Below, one piece after another: positions 1 through 6,979 of a DNA stretch of 8,436 nt. Location of the stretch: the NCBI GenBank assembly GCA_946186175.1, contig CAMHMG010000129.1:1-8436 (forward strand). Reading direction: 5' to 3'. This DNA is from an uncultured Clostridia bacterium. Its GTDB lineage: Bacteria > Bacillota > Clostridia > Lachnospirales > Lachnospiraceae. Under the pieces are notes generated by a model. It saw nothing but the letters and a program-made list of their open reading frames with translations. It was not told the DNA's origin and made no database searches. Both the position numbers and the translations under genes were made by a program. Every line of letters starts with the position of its first letter. Position 1 is the stretch's first letter.

Positions 1-41
1 TTACATGTTGAACATTTTGAATAGCAATATACTTTTATCAT
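1..41 (-). CDS. ArsC/Spx-family (arsenate reductase-like) protein, N-terminal fragment
   Basis: Only the first 13 codons are in the window; the gene runs off the left edge. Translation from the ATG at 41-39 gives MIKVYCYSKCSTC. A short beta strand followed by Y-x-K-C-S-T-C is the typical opening of the ArsC / Spx / YffB branch of the thioredoxin fold, where the CxxC or CxxS cysteine is redox-active. The start is well supported by GAAGGAG at 54-48, six bases upstream. It begins 56 nt after the dehydrogenase stop with no convincing terminator between, so it is probably read through from the upstream operon. Whether it is a true arsenate reductase, an Spx-like RNA polymerase partner, or an uncharacterised 'arsenate reductase family protein' cannot be told from 13 residues. 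The family call is by motif and is moderately sure. Confidence 0.7.
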   Translation of the reverse strand, partial: MIKVYCYSKCSTC

Positions 42-97
42 AATTAACTCCTTCTTTTAAATCTTTTGCATAATATTATATTTCTCTTAATATCATC
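42..97 (-). other. Short AT-rich spacer before the ArsC-like gene
   Basis: 56 bases that hold the GAAGGAG ribosome site (54-48) and a TATAAT (80-75) without a matching -35 box. No hairpin with a T-run is present, so the dehydrogenase transcript probably continues into the next gene. A weak separate promoter cannot be ruled out. Confidence 0.4.
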
Positions 98-1120
98 TTA
101 TGGTTTCACGTACTTTGAAGCAATATCTACTATCTTCATTACTTCTAAAGTTTCTTCCACATACCGTTCTGCCACATCTTTATCTTTCTCTCCTATCATA
201 CGTGCAAAATCGCTAAACTCCCTGGTCATTCTGTGATGAACTTGGTCCGGAACAAACTCCTCTGTAATAACCGGCCTTATCACAGCACCTGCAGCATCTC
301 TTTCAATACCGGTTTTGGTTTCATCCGTTATCACAATGGTAAGATTAGATGCAACATTAGGTTTTCCTTCTATTCTCATATATCCTTTTTCGCCTTGAAC
401 AATAACGAAACCGGGACTGTCCGAGTCCTTCGCTCCGGTACATACTGCAGAAAAGCCTTCATACTCCATAATCATAGTTCCGGAAATATCGATTCCGTTA
501 AAACCTACATTAGGATAATAATGTGTTGCTTTTGGGGTACCGAATAATGACACTGCATAGTGAATATTATATACATTGATATCTCTTAAAGCTCCACCGA
601 GATAATCAGGATCAAAAGAATGATCAACCTCACCTGCAAGATATCGATCATAGCGGCTGGAATACTGGGAATAATTCGCCATCATCATCCTGATCCTGCC
701 TAATTTCGGAAGGTTCTCTCTCATCTTTTCAATTACATCATTATGAAGAACTGTGATTGCTTCAAATATAAACAAATCCCTTGCCTTAGCCAAAAGTACA
801 AGCTCCTTTGCCTCTTCATACGTGCCGGCAAACGGCTTTTCCAGGATAACATTCTTATCCTTCTCAAGAGCCCTTTTTGCATACTCATAATGAACACTGT
901 TGATCAGTCCTATATAAACAGTATCAACATCAGCTTTATCCAGCAACTCATCATAATCCGTGTAAACTTCCGGAATTGAGTACTTATTGGAAAGCTCCTC
1001 ACCCTTGATCCTACTGTGTGGTCTGGCAAAGATCGCATTACATTTTATCTCTTCAAGCGGCTCCATTGCGTAGAGCGCATCAACAACAATTTTTCCTGTT
1101 CCTATAACCCCGAGCTTCAT
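98..1120 (-). CDS. Gfo/Idh/MocA-family NAD(P)-dependent oxidoreductase
   Basis: A 340-residue protein, normal length for the family. The N-terminal Rossmann domain opens with GVIGTG (residues 4-9), the dinucleotide-binding glycine loop. The EKP signature is at residues 94-96; its Lys normally helps catalysis and cofactor placement. The C-terminal alpha/beta domain has the GGALRDINVYNIHY segment (about 175-188), with Asp180 and His187 in the usual active-site positions. Members oxidise or reduce sugars, inositols, amino-sugars or diol-type substrates in the cytoplasm; the substrate here cannot be read from sequence. The reading frame is open up to 1198, but I place the start at 1120. That ATG begins the Rossmann strand directly and has GGGAGG five bases upstream, whereas the longer version adds 26 atypical residues and has no good ribosome site. 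It follows ptsI by 77 nt in the same direction and may be the last-but-one gene of the fructose operon. A sugar-related role is inference. Confidence 0.88.
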   Translation of the reverse strand: MKLGVIGTGKIVVDALYAMEPLEEIKCNAIFARPHSRIKGEELSNKYSIPEVYTDYDELLDKADVDTVYIGLINSVHYEYAKRALEKDKNVILEKPFAGTYEEAKELVLLAKARDLFIFEAITVLHNDVIEKMRENLPKLGRIRMMMANYSQYSSRYDRYLAGEVDHSFDPDYLGGALRDINVYNIHYAVSLFGTPKATHYYPNVGFNGIDISGTMIMEYEGFSAVCTGAKDSDSPGFVIVQGEKGYMRIEGKPNVASNLTIVITDETKTGIERDAAGAVIRPVITEEFVPDQVHHRMTREFSDFARMIGEKDKDVAERYVEETLEVMKIVDIASKYVKP

Positions 1121-1125
1121 ATATA

Positions 1126-1131
1126 CCTCCC
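1126..1131 (-). promoter_or_regulatory. Ribosome binding site that fixes the dehydrogenase start
   Basis: GGGAGG, five bases before the ATG at 1120. It decides between this start and the upstream in-frame ATG at 1198, which overlaps the ptsI stop as TAATG and has only a weak purine stretch before it. Confidence 0.75.
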
Positions 1132-1197
1132 ATAACCTATTTATAGCATTTTTACCATTAGCATTGCAACTACATTTATTTAACAATATATCTTCCA

Positions 1198-2904
1198 TTA
1201 TTCTTTGACTGCTTCTTTAAGCACAGCCAATATTTCTTCTTCTGAATTCAACGCCATTACTTTTGCCGTAAGAGCATCTGCTTCTTCCTTAGACCACTTT
1301 GAAATGATACATCTGGCTGTAAGAACCAGTACAGGATTAACACTGTACTCATCAAGACCAAACGACATCAGGAGAGGTATCATAAGTGGATCGGCAGCAG
1401 CCTCACCACACATTCCAACCGGAATTCCGGCTTCCTTACCACACTTGATTATATGCTGTATTGAGCGCAATACAGAGGGCTGGAATGTAGAGTAGAGATA
1501 AGCAACTTTTGAGTTACCTCTGTCCACACTCATAGTGTACTGTGTAAGGTCATTAGTACCGATGGAGAAGAAATCAGCCTCTTTAGCCAAAAGATCCGCT
1601 ATAAGAGAAGCTGATGCAGTCTCAATCATACATCCAACTTCAATGTCATTATCAAATGCTTTACCCTCTGCTCTCAGTTCAACCTTTATCTCAGAAACTA
1701 GCTCTTTAACACTTCTGACTTCAGAAACCGTTGTTACAAGCGGCACCATTATTTTCACCTTACCGAAAGCACTGGCTCTGACGATTGCACGAAGCTGCGT
1801 CTTATATACATCTATATTACCAAGACAATATCTTACTGCTCTGTATCCAAGGAAAGGATTCTCTTCTTTCTCCAAGCCAAGATACGGGATATCTTTGTCT
1901 CCTCCTATATCCAGCGTCCGGATAATCACTGTCTTTCCCCCCATAGTCTCAACTGCTTCTTTATATGCCTCAAACTGCTCTTCTTCGGTGGGTAAATGTG
2001 TATTATCCATGAAAAGGAATTCCGATCGAAACAGACCTATTCCTTCACCGTCACATTCAATTGCCTTCTTTGCATCCTTTGGAGTGCCGATATTACAGAA
2101 TAATTCAAGCTTTGTTCCGTCAGCATTTACGGTTTCTTTACCTATAAACTTATCAAGTTCTGCCTGCCTTTTTATATACTCCTCTCGTTTTAACATATAT
2201 TTCGAGAGAACATCTCCCTCCGGATTAATAAAAACTATTCCTTCAGTTCCATCGACAATAGCTGTATCCTTGTCTTTAACCTCATCGACAATTCCCGGAA
2301 CCGAAAGTACTGCCGGAATTTCCAAAGCTCTTGCAAGAATTGCCGAATGAGATGTCTTGCCGCCAACCTCGGTAATGATACCGGTAACATTTTCCTTAAC
2401 TATCTGAGAGGTCATGGAAGGAGTGAGGTCTTTGCATACCAATACAGTTCCCGGAGCAACCTTACTAATATCCACATCCTCTATTCCAAGCAATATCTTC
2501 AAAATGCTGACCTTGACATCCGCAATATCAGACACACGCTGACGCATCATATCATCATCTAACTGCGAAAACATGCCTATAAACATATCGCATACAGCGG
2601 TAAGAGCTGATTCCGCACACTGTCCCGAATCAATCATTTTATCCATCTCTCCGGACATTGCAGGATCTGATATCATAACAGCATGTCCTAAGAGGATCTC
2701 TGCTTCCTTTTCTCCTATAAGTCTCCTTATATCCTCTGCCTTGGCATTGGTATCCTTGACAAATTCATCTATTGCTTTATGAAAACGCGCTTTTTCTGCA
2801 GCTGTATCTGTAACCATCTTAGCATCAAAGGATAGATCATGTTCTATTATTCGGCATATACTGCCAATACCTATACCACGTGATGCAGCAATTCCATTCT
2901 TCAT
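1198..2904 (-). CDS. ptsI: PTS Enzyme I (phosphoenolpyruvate-protein phosphotransferase)
   Basis: Takes phosphate from PEP and passes it to His15 of HPr, the first step of the phosphotransferase system, in the cytoplasm. At 568 residues it has the usual length. Order: N-terminal HPr-binding helical region (about 25-145), the swivelling phospho-His domain with GGKTSHSAILAR carrying the active His186, then the PEP-binding TIM barrel. Barrel residues visible are GIGLFRSEF (Arg293), RTLDIGGDK (Arg329), FLGYRAVR (350-357), the metal ligands Glu428 in CMIETA and Asp452 in GTNDLTQYTM, and the general acid-base Cys499 in GMCGE. All catalytic residues are present. The segment after LDEYS (about 521-533, VNPVLVLTAR) differs from the SxSxxSI-type sequence common in housekeeping Enzyme I. 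The start has GGAGG seven bases upstream. It lies 76 nt after ptsH, with a stem-loop in between. It is transcribed with fruRKA-ptsH, so it is probably fructose-induced. Confidence 0.96.
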   Translation of the reverse strand: MKNGIAASRGIGIGSICRIIEHDLSFDAKMVTDTAAEKARFHKAIDEFVKDTNAKAEDIRRLIGEKEAEILLGHAVMISDPAMSGEMDKMIDSGQCAESALTAVCDMFIGMFSQLDDDMMRQRVSDIADVKVSILKILLGIEDVDISKVAPGTVLVCKDLTPSMTSQIVKENVTGIITEVGGKTSHSAILARALEIPAVLSVPGIVDEVKDKDTAIVDGTEGIVFINPEGDVLSKYMLKREEYIKRQAELDKFIGKETVNADGTKLELFCNIGTPKDAKKAIECDGEGIGLFRSEFLFMDNTHLPTEEEQFEAYKEAVETMGGKTVIIRTLDIGGDKDIPYLGLEKEENPFLGYRAVRYCLGNIDVYKTQLRAIVRASAFGKVKIMVPLVTTVSEVRSVKELVSEIKVELRAEGKAFDNDIEVGCMIETASASLIADLLAKEADFFSIGTNDLTQYTMSVDRGNSKVAYLYSTFQPSVLRSIQHIIKCGKEAGIPVGMCGEAAADPLMIPLLMSFGLDEYSVNPVLVLTARCIISKWSKEEADALTAKVMALNSEEEILAVLKEAVKE

Positions 2905-2933
2905 ATATACCTCCTTCTCTTGTAAATACGAAT

Positions 2934-2960
2934 CACTCCCCTGCTAAACACAGAGGAGTG
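2934..2960 (-). repeat. Stem-loop in the ptsH-ptsI spacer
   Basis: On the transcript, CACTCC (2960-2955) pairs with GGAGTG (2939-2934). After a single mismatch, CTG-type pairs 2953-2951 with 2943-2941 continue the stem, leaving a 7-nt loop. It starts 21 nt after the ptsH stop. The bases that follow (ATTCGTATTTACAAG) are not a T-run, so this is not a normal intrinsic terminator. It ends about 30 nt before the ptsI start codon and leaves the ribosome site free. A role in blocking 3' decay of the ptsH message or in setting the HPr to Enzyme I ratio is possible; the pairing is seen, the role is inferred. Confidence 0.6.
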
Positions 2961-2980
2961 GTAAGTATTATACTATAAGA

Positions 2981-3244
2981 TTAATCACCCATTCCGTCTT
3001 CAATAAACTGTGAAATCTGGGCTAATGCATCTTCTTCGTCAGCTCCTTCACATTGAAGCTCAATCTCTGAACCACATTTGATGCAAGCACTCATAAGAAA
3101 CATAACACTCTTGCAGTCATAAGCGTTTCCGTTGAAATTAATCTTCACACTGCTGTCAAACCCTGCAGCCATCTGAGAAAGAAGACTTGCGGGACGCATA
3201 TGCATTCCCTGCTCATTTTTAACTGTCATTTTTTTTGATACCAT
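2981..3244 (-). CDS. ptsH: HPr phosphocarrier protein
   Basis: The small phosphocarrier between Enzyme I and the EIIA domain of FruA. It is 87 residues long, as expected for HPr. The active-site loop is GMHMRPAS, with phospho-acceptor His15 and Arg17. The regulatory loop has Ser46 in CKSVM, the site that HPr kinase/phosphorylase uses in Firmicutes for CcpA-linked catabolite control, so it may serve both transport and regulation. Odd features are four cysteines (44, 54, 57, 65), with Cys54-Ile-Lys-Cys57 making a CxxC, and Cys44 where most HPr proteins carry a small residue such as Gly or Ala. MHMRPA in place of the more usual IHARPA also marks it as a divergent clostridial type. The start has AAGGAAGGAG just upstream, and the gene begins 18 nt after fruA, so the two are tightly co-transcribed. 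Whether this is the only HPr in the genome is unknown. Confidence 0.95.
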   Translation of the reverse strand: MVSKKMTVKNEQGMHMRPASLLSQMAAGFDSSVKINFNGNAYDCKSVMFLMSACIKCGSEIELQCEGADEEDALAQISQFIEDGMGD

Positions 3245-3262
3245 ATTCTTCTCCTTCCTTTT

Positions 3263-5170
3263 CTACTGTTCTGCATCCTTCTTAAGAATTCCCAGCAATA
3301 CGCAGCCTACTGCTGAACCGATAAGAAGAGATACCAGATACATAAACACGTTACCAACAACCGGGAATACAAAGATTCCACCGTGAGGAGCCATCAGTGT
3401 ACACTTAAATGCCATTGACAACGCACCTGCAACACCCGAACCTACCATAAGAGAAGGGATTACATGAAGAGGATCTGCTGCTGCAAATGGGATAGCACCC
3501 TCTGTTATGAAGCAAAGACCCATGATGAAGTTAACCGGACCGGACTTTCTCTCAGCAGCTGTGAACTTCTTTTTAAAGAAGATTGTTGCAAGCGCGATTG
3601 CGATAGGAGGAACCATACCGCCGATCATAACTGCTGCCATTATCATATAACCTGTTTCATTCTGATTTGCAAGTGCTGCTGTACCAAATACATAAGCTGC
3701 TTTGTTAAGCGGACCACCCATATCAGTTGCCATCATTGCTCCAAGTAAAACACCAAGGAATACAATAGAACCGGTACTCATGCTTGTAAGAACACCTGAA
3801 ATCCATGCGTTAAGTGCTCCAACTATAGGGTTGATAGCACAAAGTACAAGACCTATTATAAGAATACCACAAAGTGGGTATATCAGTACAGGCTTAATTC
3901 CCTCCAACGCTGCCGGAAGGCCATCAGTAAGTTTCTTGATACCAAGAACAATATAGCCTGCAGCAAAACCTGCCACAAGAGCGCCAAGGAAAGCGGAAGG
4001 AACATCTCCTCCCGGTGAGGAAAATGTTGCACCGGATGCAGCAAGCGCACCACCAACAAATCCAACCGCAAGACCCGGACGATCTGCAATACTCATAGCG
4101 ATGAATCCTGCAAGAATAGGAAGCATAAATCCGAATGCTGTACCACCTATTGCCTTAAACCAAGCCGCAACCGGTGTATTTGAACCGAAATTGCTTGGAT
4201 CAATTGAATAATCATCCAAAAGAAATGCTATAGCTATTAATATACCACCGCCTATAACGAAAGGAAGCATATGTGAAACACCATTCATAAGATGCTTGTA
4301 AACTTTTCTTCCTACACTCTCATTATCCGAAGATGCATTTGTAGATACCGCTCCTGAATGCTGGTATACTGAAGCATCTCCTGAAACAGCACGCTCAATA
4401 AGTTTATCTGAATGATGGATTGCATCAGCAGTAGAAGCCTTAATTACCTTCTTGCCGTTAAATCTTCCCATCTCAACATTCTTGTCTGCCGCAACAATGA
4501 TAATATCTGCAGCCTTGATCTCTGCATCGGTTAATTTATTCTTTGCTCCGCCTGATCCATCTGTCTCAACCTTGATTGAAAGACCCCTATTCTTTGCACT
4601 ATTCTCAAGTGCTTCAGCTGCCATATAGGTATGTGCAATACCTGTAGGACACGCTGTAACTGCAAGTATGTTGCAAGCTTTATTACCATTCTTAGCAGCT
4701 TCTTCGCTGTCACGCTTTTTCTCCTGCTTATCAATCAATGATAAGAACTCATCAACCGATCTCGCTTCAATAAGTGATCTTGAAAAGCTTTGATCCATAA
4801 GCATTGCCATAAGCTTAGACAAAACTTCTATATGTGTATCAGCAGCTCCCTCAGGTGCAGCGATCATAAAAAGAAGTTTGCTGTCTGTCTTATCAGGTGA
4901 CTTATAATCAACACCATCAGGAACAGTAATGGCAACAAGTCCCGGCTTCTTTACAGCCGAAGTCTTTGCGTGTGGAACAGCAATTCCCATTCCAACTGCT
5001 GTTGATCCCTGAGCTTCCCTTGTTTCAATCGCATACTTAAATGCTGCCTTCTCGTTTAAGTTTCCCACCTTGTCATGAAGGTTCACCATCATGTCAATAG
5101 CTGCATTCTTATCAGCAGCCTTCTGATTAAGCATGATGCCTTCTTTTTTGAGTAAATCTGTGATTTTCAT
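3263..5170 (-). CDS. fruA: Fructose PTS permease, EIIABC (EIIA-EIIB-EIIC fusion)
   Basis: Imports fructose while phosphorylating it at carbon 1. The 635 residues hold three domains in order. EIIA of the fructose/mannitol type spans about 1-147, with acceptor His67 in MGIAVPHAK. After a charged linker (about 148-163), EIIB-Fru spans about 166-262, with acceptor Cys174 in TACPTGIAHTYMAAEAL. After a Ser/Asn-rich linker, the membrane EIIC spans about 290-635. EIIC motifs include RPGLAVGF (364-371), MGGPLNKAA (484-492), ITEGAIPFAAADP (555-567) and APHGG (594-598), with a series of hydrophobic helices. The length and domain order match Gram-positive FruA, and the key residues are intact. It is phosphorylated by the HPr encoded 18 nt downstream and feeds FruK encoded upstream. 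The ribosome site (AGGAAAG) is weaker than that of its neighbours, and its 117-nt leader has several possible hairpins, which could adjust expression. Fructose as substrate is well supported by the adjacent 1-phosphofructokinase. Confidence 0.95.
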   Translation of the reverse strand: MKITDLLKKEGIMLNQKAADKNAAIDMMVNLHDKVGNLNEKAAFKYAIETREAQGSTAVGMGIAVPHAKTSAVKKPGLVAITVPDGVDYKSPDKTDSKLLFMIAAPEGAADTHIEVLSKLMAMLMDQSFSRSLIEARSVDEFLSLIDKQEKKRDSEEAAKNGNKACNILAVTACPTGIAHTYMAAEALENSAKNRGLSIKVETDGSGGAKNKLTDAEIKAADIIIVAADKNVEMGRFNGKKVIKASTADAIHHSDKLIERAVSGDASVYQHSGAVSTNASSDNESVGRKVYKHLMNGVSHMLPFVIGGGILIAIAFLLDDYSIDPSNFGSNTPVAAWFKAIGGTAFGFMLPILAGFIAMSIADRPGLAVGFVGGALAASGATFSSPGGDVPSAFLGALVAGFAAGYIVLGIKKLTDGLPAALEGIKPVLIYPLCGILIIGLVLCAINPIVGALNAWISGVLTSMSTGSIVFLGVLLGAMMATDMGGPLNKAAYVFGTAALANQNETGYMIMAAVMIGGMVPPIAIALATIFFKKKFTAAERKSGPVNFIMGLCFITEGAIPFAAADPLHVIPSLMVGSGVAGALSMAFKCTLMAPHGGIFVFPVVGNVFMYLVSLLIGSAVGCVLLGILKKDAEQ

Positions 5171-5250
5171 TTTCTTTCCTTTCTGCGTTTCTTCGCATTA
5201 TAATCCGAGGATACCCTCAATACATTTTTGCAGCACCTGCTAAGATGCTA
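5171..5250 (-). promoter_or_regulatory. fruA: Structured leader of fruA
   Basis: Besides the long repeat at the fruK end, this leader can form three short hairpins in succession on the transcript. They are AGCATC with GGTGCT around a 6-nt loop (about 5250-5233), GAGG with CCTC around GTAT (about 5218-5207), and TGCG with CGCA around AAGAAA (about 5198-5185), the last ending just before the ribosome site. Each is small, and only the pairing itself is visible. It matches no riboswitch class I recognise. Confidence 0.3.
5197..5202 (-). promoter_or_regulatory. fruA: Possible -10 box of an internal fruA promoter
   Basis: TATAAT, 27 bases before the fruA start codon, in the unusually long fruK-fruA spacer. 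No good -35 hexamer lies 15-19 bases upstream and there is no TG extension. In an AT-rich genome a lone TATAAT is weak evidence. Listed because the spacer is long compared with the other gaps in the operon. Confidence 0.25.
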
Positions 5251-5265
5251 ATTTTCCATATATAA

Positions 5266-5301
5266 ACGAAACTTTATGAACCTCCGCTTACAAAGTTTCG
5301 T
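5266..5301 (-). repeat. 10-bp inverted repeat across the fruK stop codon (possible attenuator)
   Basis: ACGAAACTTT (5301-5292) and AAAGTTTCGT (5275-5266) are perfect complements around a 16-nt loop that contains the fruK stop codon and a GCGGAGG sequence. On the transcript, the 3' arm is followed by TTTATATAT, a part-U tract. The stem is AT-rich (three G-C pairs) and the loop is long, so it would be a weak terminator at best. It could lower transcription into fruA, protect the fruK 3' end, or be chance. The complementarity is seen directly; the function is inference. Confidence 0.5.
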
Positions 5302-6193
5302 AAATACTATTGATAAGATCTCCTGTAGCAAGATCATCTGAAAAGGCAGTCGCGCTTCCAGCTGCTGTTCCCATGTTTAGTGCAGTGCGATAATCCTTTG
5401 TCTTCATATATCCGGCAACAAAACCAGCCACCATGGAATCACCGGCACCAACTGAATTCCTGACTATTCCCTTCGGAACACCGACCCTGAGTTTTTCACC
5501 GCCTTCAGTTATGAGCATGGCCCCGTCTCCTGCCATTGAGACCAGTACATTCCTGGCGCCCATTTCCTGCAACTTTCTTGCATACAGCTCTATTTCATCA
5601 TCTGTTTTAACAACTGCTCCAAACATCTCGCCTAGCTCGTAATTGTTAGGCTTTATCAAAAACGGCTTATATCTTAACACCTTCATCAGCAGATCATTGG
5701 TTGCATCTACCACAAAGGTGACATTCTTTTTTTCCAATCTTTCAAGAATGATCTCATATACATTACTCGGAAGTGAATTAGGTATGCTTCCTGCTAATAT
5801 TAAGATGTCTCCTTCTTTCAGATTATCAAGCTTAACCAAAAGCTCGTTGTAAGCTTCTTCACTTATGGAGGGGCCTTGAGCATTGATCTCGGTTTCTTCG
5901 TCTGATTTTATCTTAACATTTATTCTTGAAATACCTTCTCTAAGCATTATGAAATCAGCGATTATCCCTTTTTTTTCGACGCTCTTGATTATTGCCTCTC
6001 CCGTGAAACCTGCAACAAAGCCAAGTGCTGTACTTTCAATTCCAAGGTTTTTAAGTACGGTCGAAACATTAATACCCTTTCCTCCAAAAAAACAATCCTC
6101 AGATACAGATCTGTTAGTCATTCCCGGATCGAGAGGTTTATCCATTCTAACAATGTAATCGATTGCGGGATTAAATGTAACTGTGTAGATCAT
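5288..6193 (-). CDS. fruK: 1-phosphofructokinase
   Basis: Phosphorylates fructose-1-phosphate with ATP to fructose-1,6-bisphosphate, joining the PTS product to glycolysis, in the cytoplasm. The 301 residues are a full-length PfkB/ribokinase-fold kinase of the FruK/LacC branch. It opens with MIYTVTFNPAIDY, typical of 1-phosphofructokinases. GGKGINVS at 37-44 is the first PfkB signature, KPNNYE at 181-186 lies in the central part, and NSVGAGDSMVAGF (246-258) is the second signature, with Gly249-Ala-Gly forming the anion hole and Asp252 the catalytic base. The start has AAAAGGAG seven bases upstream. It begins 30 nt after fruR and sits directly before fruA, the classic fruRKA order. Tagatose-6-phosphate kinase (LacC) is the nearest alternative, but the fruA neighbour makes FruK much more likely. 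Confidence 0.95.
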   Translation of the reverse strand: MIYTVTFNPAIDYIVRMDKPLDPGMTNRSVSEDCFFGGKGINVSTVLKNLGIESTALGFVAGFTGEAIIKSVEKKGIIADFIMLREGISRINVKIKSDEETEINAQGPSISEEAYNELLVKLDNLKEGDILILAGSIPNSLPSNVYEIILERLEKKNVTFVVDATNDLLMKVLRYKPFLIKPNNYELGEMFGAVVKTDDEIELYARKLQEMGARNVLVSMAGDGAMLITEGGEKLRVGVPKGIVRNSVGAGDSMVAGFVAGYMKTKDYRTALNMGTAAGSATAFSDDLATGDLINSIYETL

Positions 6194-6223
6194 ACGAATC
6201 TCCTTTTCATTGATTAATACTTC

Positions 6224-6979
6224 TTAACTCTGTGTGACAGTTTTAATAATAGTCTGATCCGAATATTTTTTATCCGGCTCAAGATCAGTTATAACACAGC
6301 AGTCCTTTATGTCTGAAAATGTTACAGAACTGACTACTCCAAATTTCGAATGATCGGCTAGGATATATGTCAGAAAAGTATGTTTGATAGCCTCCGATTT
6401 CACAAGAGCCTCATCAACATCCGGTGTGGTATATCCCGCTTGAACCGAAATCCCATTCGTTCCAATGAATGCCTTGGTAAAATGAAATCTTGAAAGTGAC
6501 TCAATACAATCCGGACCGATAACCGCTTCCGTTACAGGCTTGATTCTTCCGCCTATGATCATCGTTGACAATCCACGTTCAAGCATCTTCTTTGCATGCA
6601 CAATACCATTAGTGATATATTTTGCATTCTTATTGGTAATGTAATCTATCAAATGTAATGTCGTAGTACCTGAATCAATATAAACAAAATCATTATCTCT
6701 GACCAGAGAAGCCGCATACCGTGAGATAATATCCTTCTCTTCAGTGTTGCGTATTGCTTTCTCAGCAACCGACGGTTCATCAGTATTCATATCCATATAC
6801 TTAAGGGAGGTGGCGCCCCCGAAAACCTTATTAATTCTATGATCCTCATGAAGCGCCAATAAATCACGTCTGATTGTTGCTGCCGAAGCATCTAGTGCAT
6901 CCACTAATTCCTGTACTGTAGCTGTGCTATTCTTTTCTAAATAGGCTACGATCTCATTTCTTCTCTCTTCAGTGAGCAT
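6224..6979 (-). CDS. fruR: DeoR-family transcriptional regulator, likely fructose operon repressor
   Basis: A 251-residue DeoR-family protein. The N-terminal winged helix-turn-helix spans about 1-57: ERRNEIVAYLEKN, then TVQELVDAL as the first helix of the motif and SAATIRRDLLAL as the recognition helix, ending with KVFGGA, the usual DeoR wing. The C-terminal sugar-phosphate sensing domain of the DeoRC/ISOCOT type has DSGTTT (102-107), GTNGIS (173-178) and ADHSKFG (208-214). The family normally represses a catabolic operon and is released by a phosphorylated sugar. With fruK and fruA directly downstream, fructose-1-phosphate is the expected effector. This rests on context rather than on sequence. 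The start follows AGGAG with a longish 10-base spacing. It is the first gene of the operon, so it would control itself through the promoter and TGATT repeats just upstream. Confidence 0.92.
   Translation of the reverse strand: MLTEERRNEIVAYLEKNSTATVQELVDALDASAATIRRDLLALHEDHRINKVFGGATSLKYMDMNTDEPSVAEKAIRNTEEKDIISRYAASLVRDNDFVYIDSGTTTLHLIDYITNKNAKYITNGIVHAKKMLERGLSTMIIGGRIKPVTEAVIGPDCIESLSRFHFTKAFIGTNGISVQAGYTTPDVDEALVKSEAIKHTFLTYILADHSKFGVVSSVTFSDIKDCCVITDLEPDKKYSDQTIIKTVTQS

Noticed and set aside
1121..1198. Longer N-terminus for the dehydrogenase, starting at the TAATG overlap with the ptsI stop
   Set aside because: The extra 26 residues precede the Rossmann strand, are Asn/Cys-rich without family likeness, and include the GGGAGG ribosome site of the internal ATG.
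1535..2350. Long plus-strand open frame of 271 codons antisense to ptsI
   Set aside because: It lies entirely within ptsI, has low-complexity Ser/Ile-rich composition typical of an antisense shadow, and shows no family motif. The same applies to the other plus-strand frames under fruA, fruK and ogg.
2779..2795. cre-like sequence TGAAAACGCGCTTTTT (CcpA catabolite site)
   Set aside because: It lies deep inside the ptsI coding region, does not fit the cre spacing exactly, and encodes normal Enzyme I residues. Chance is the simpler explanation.
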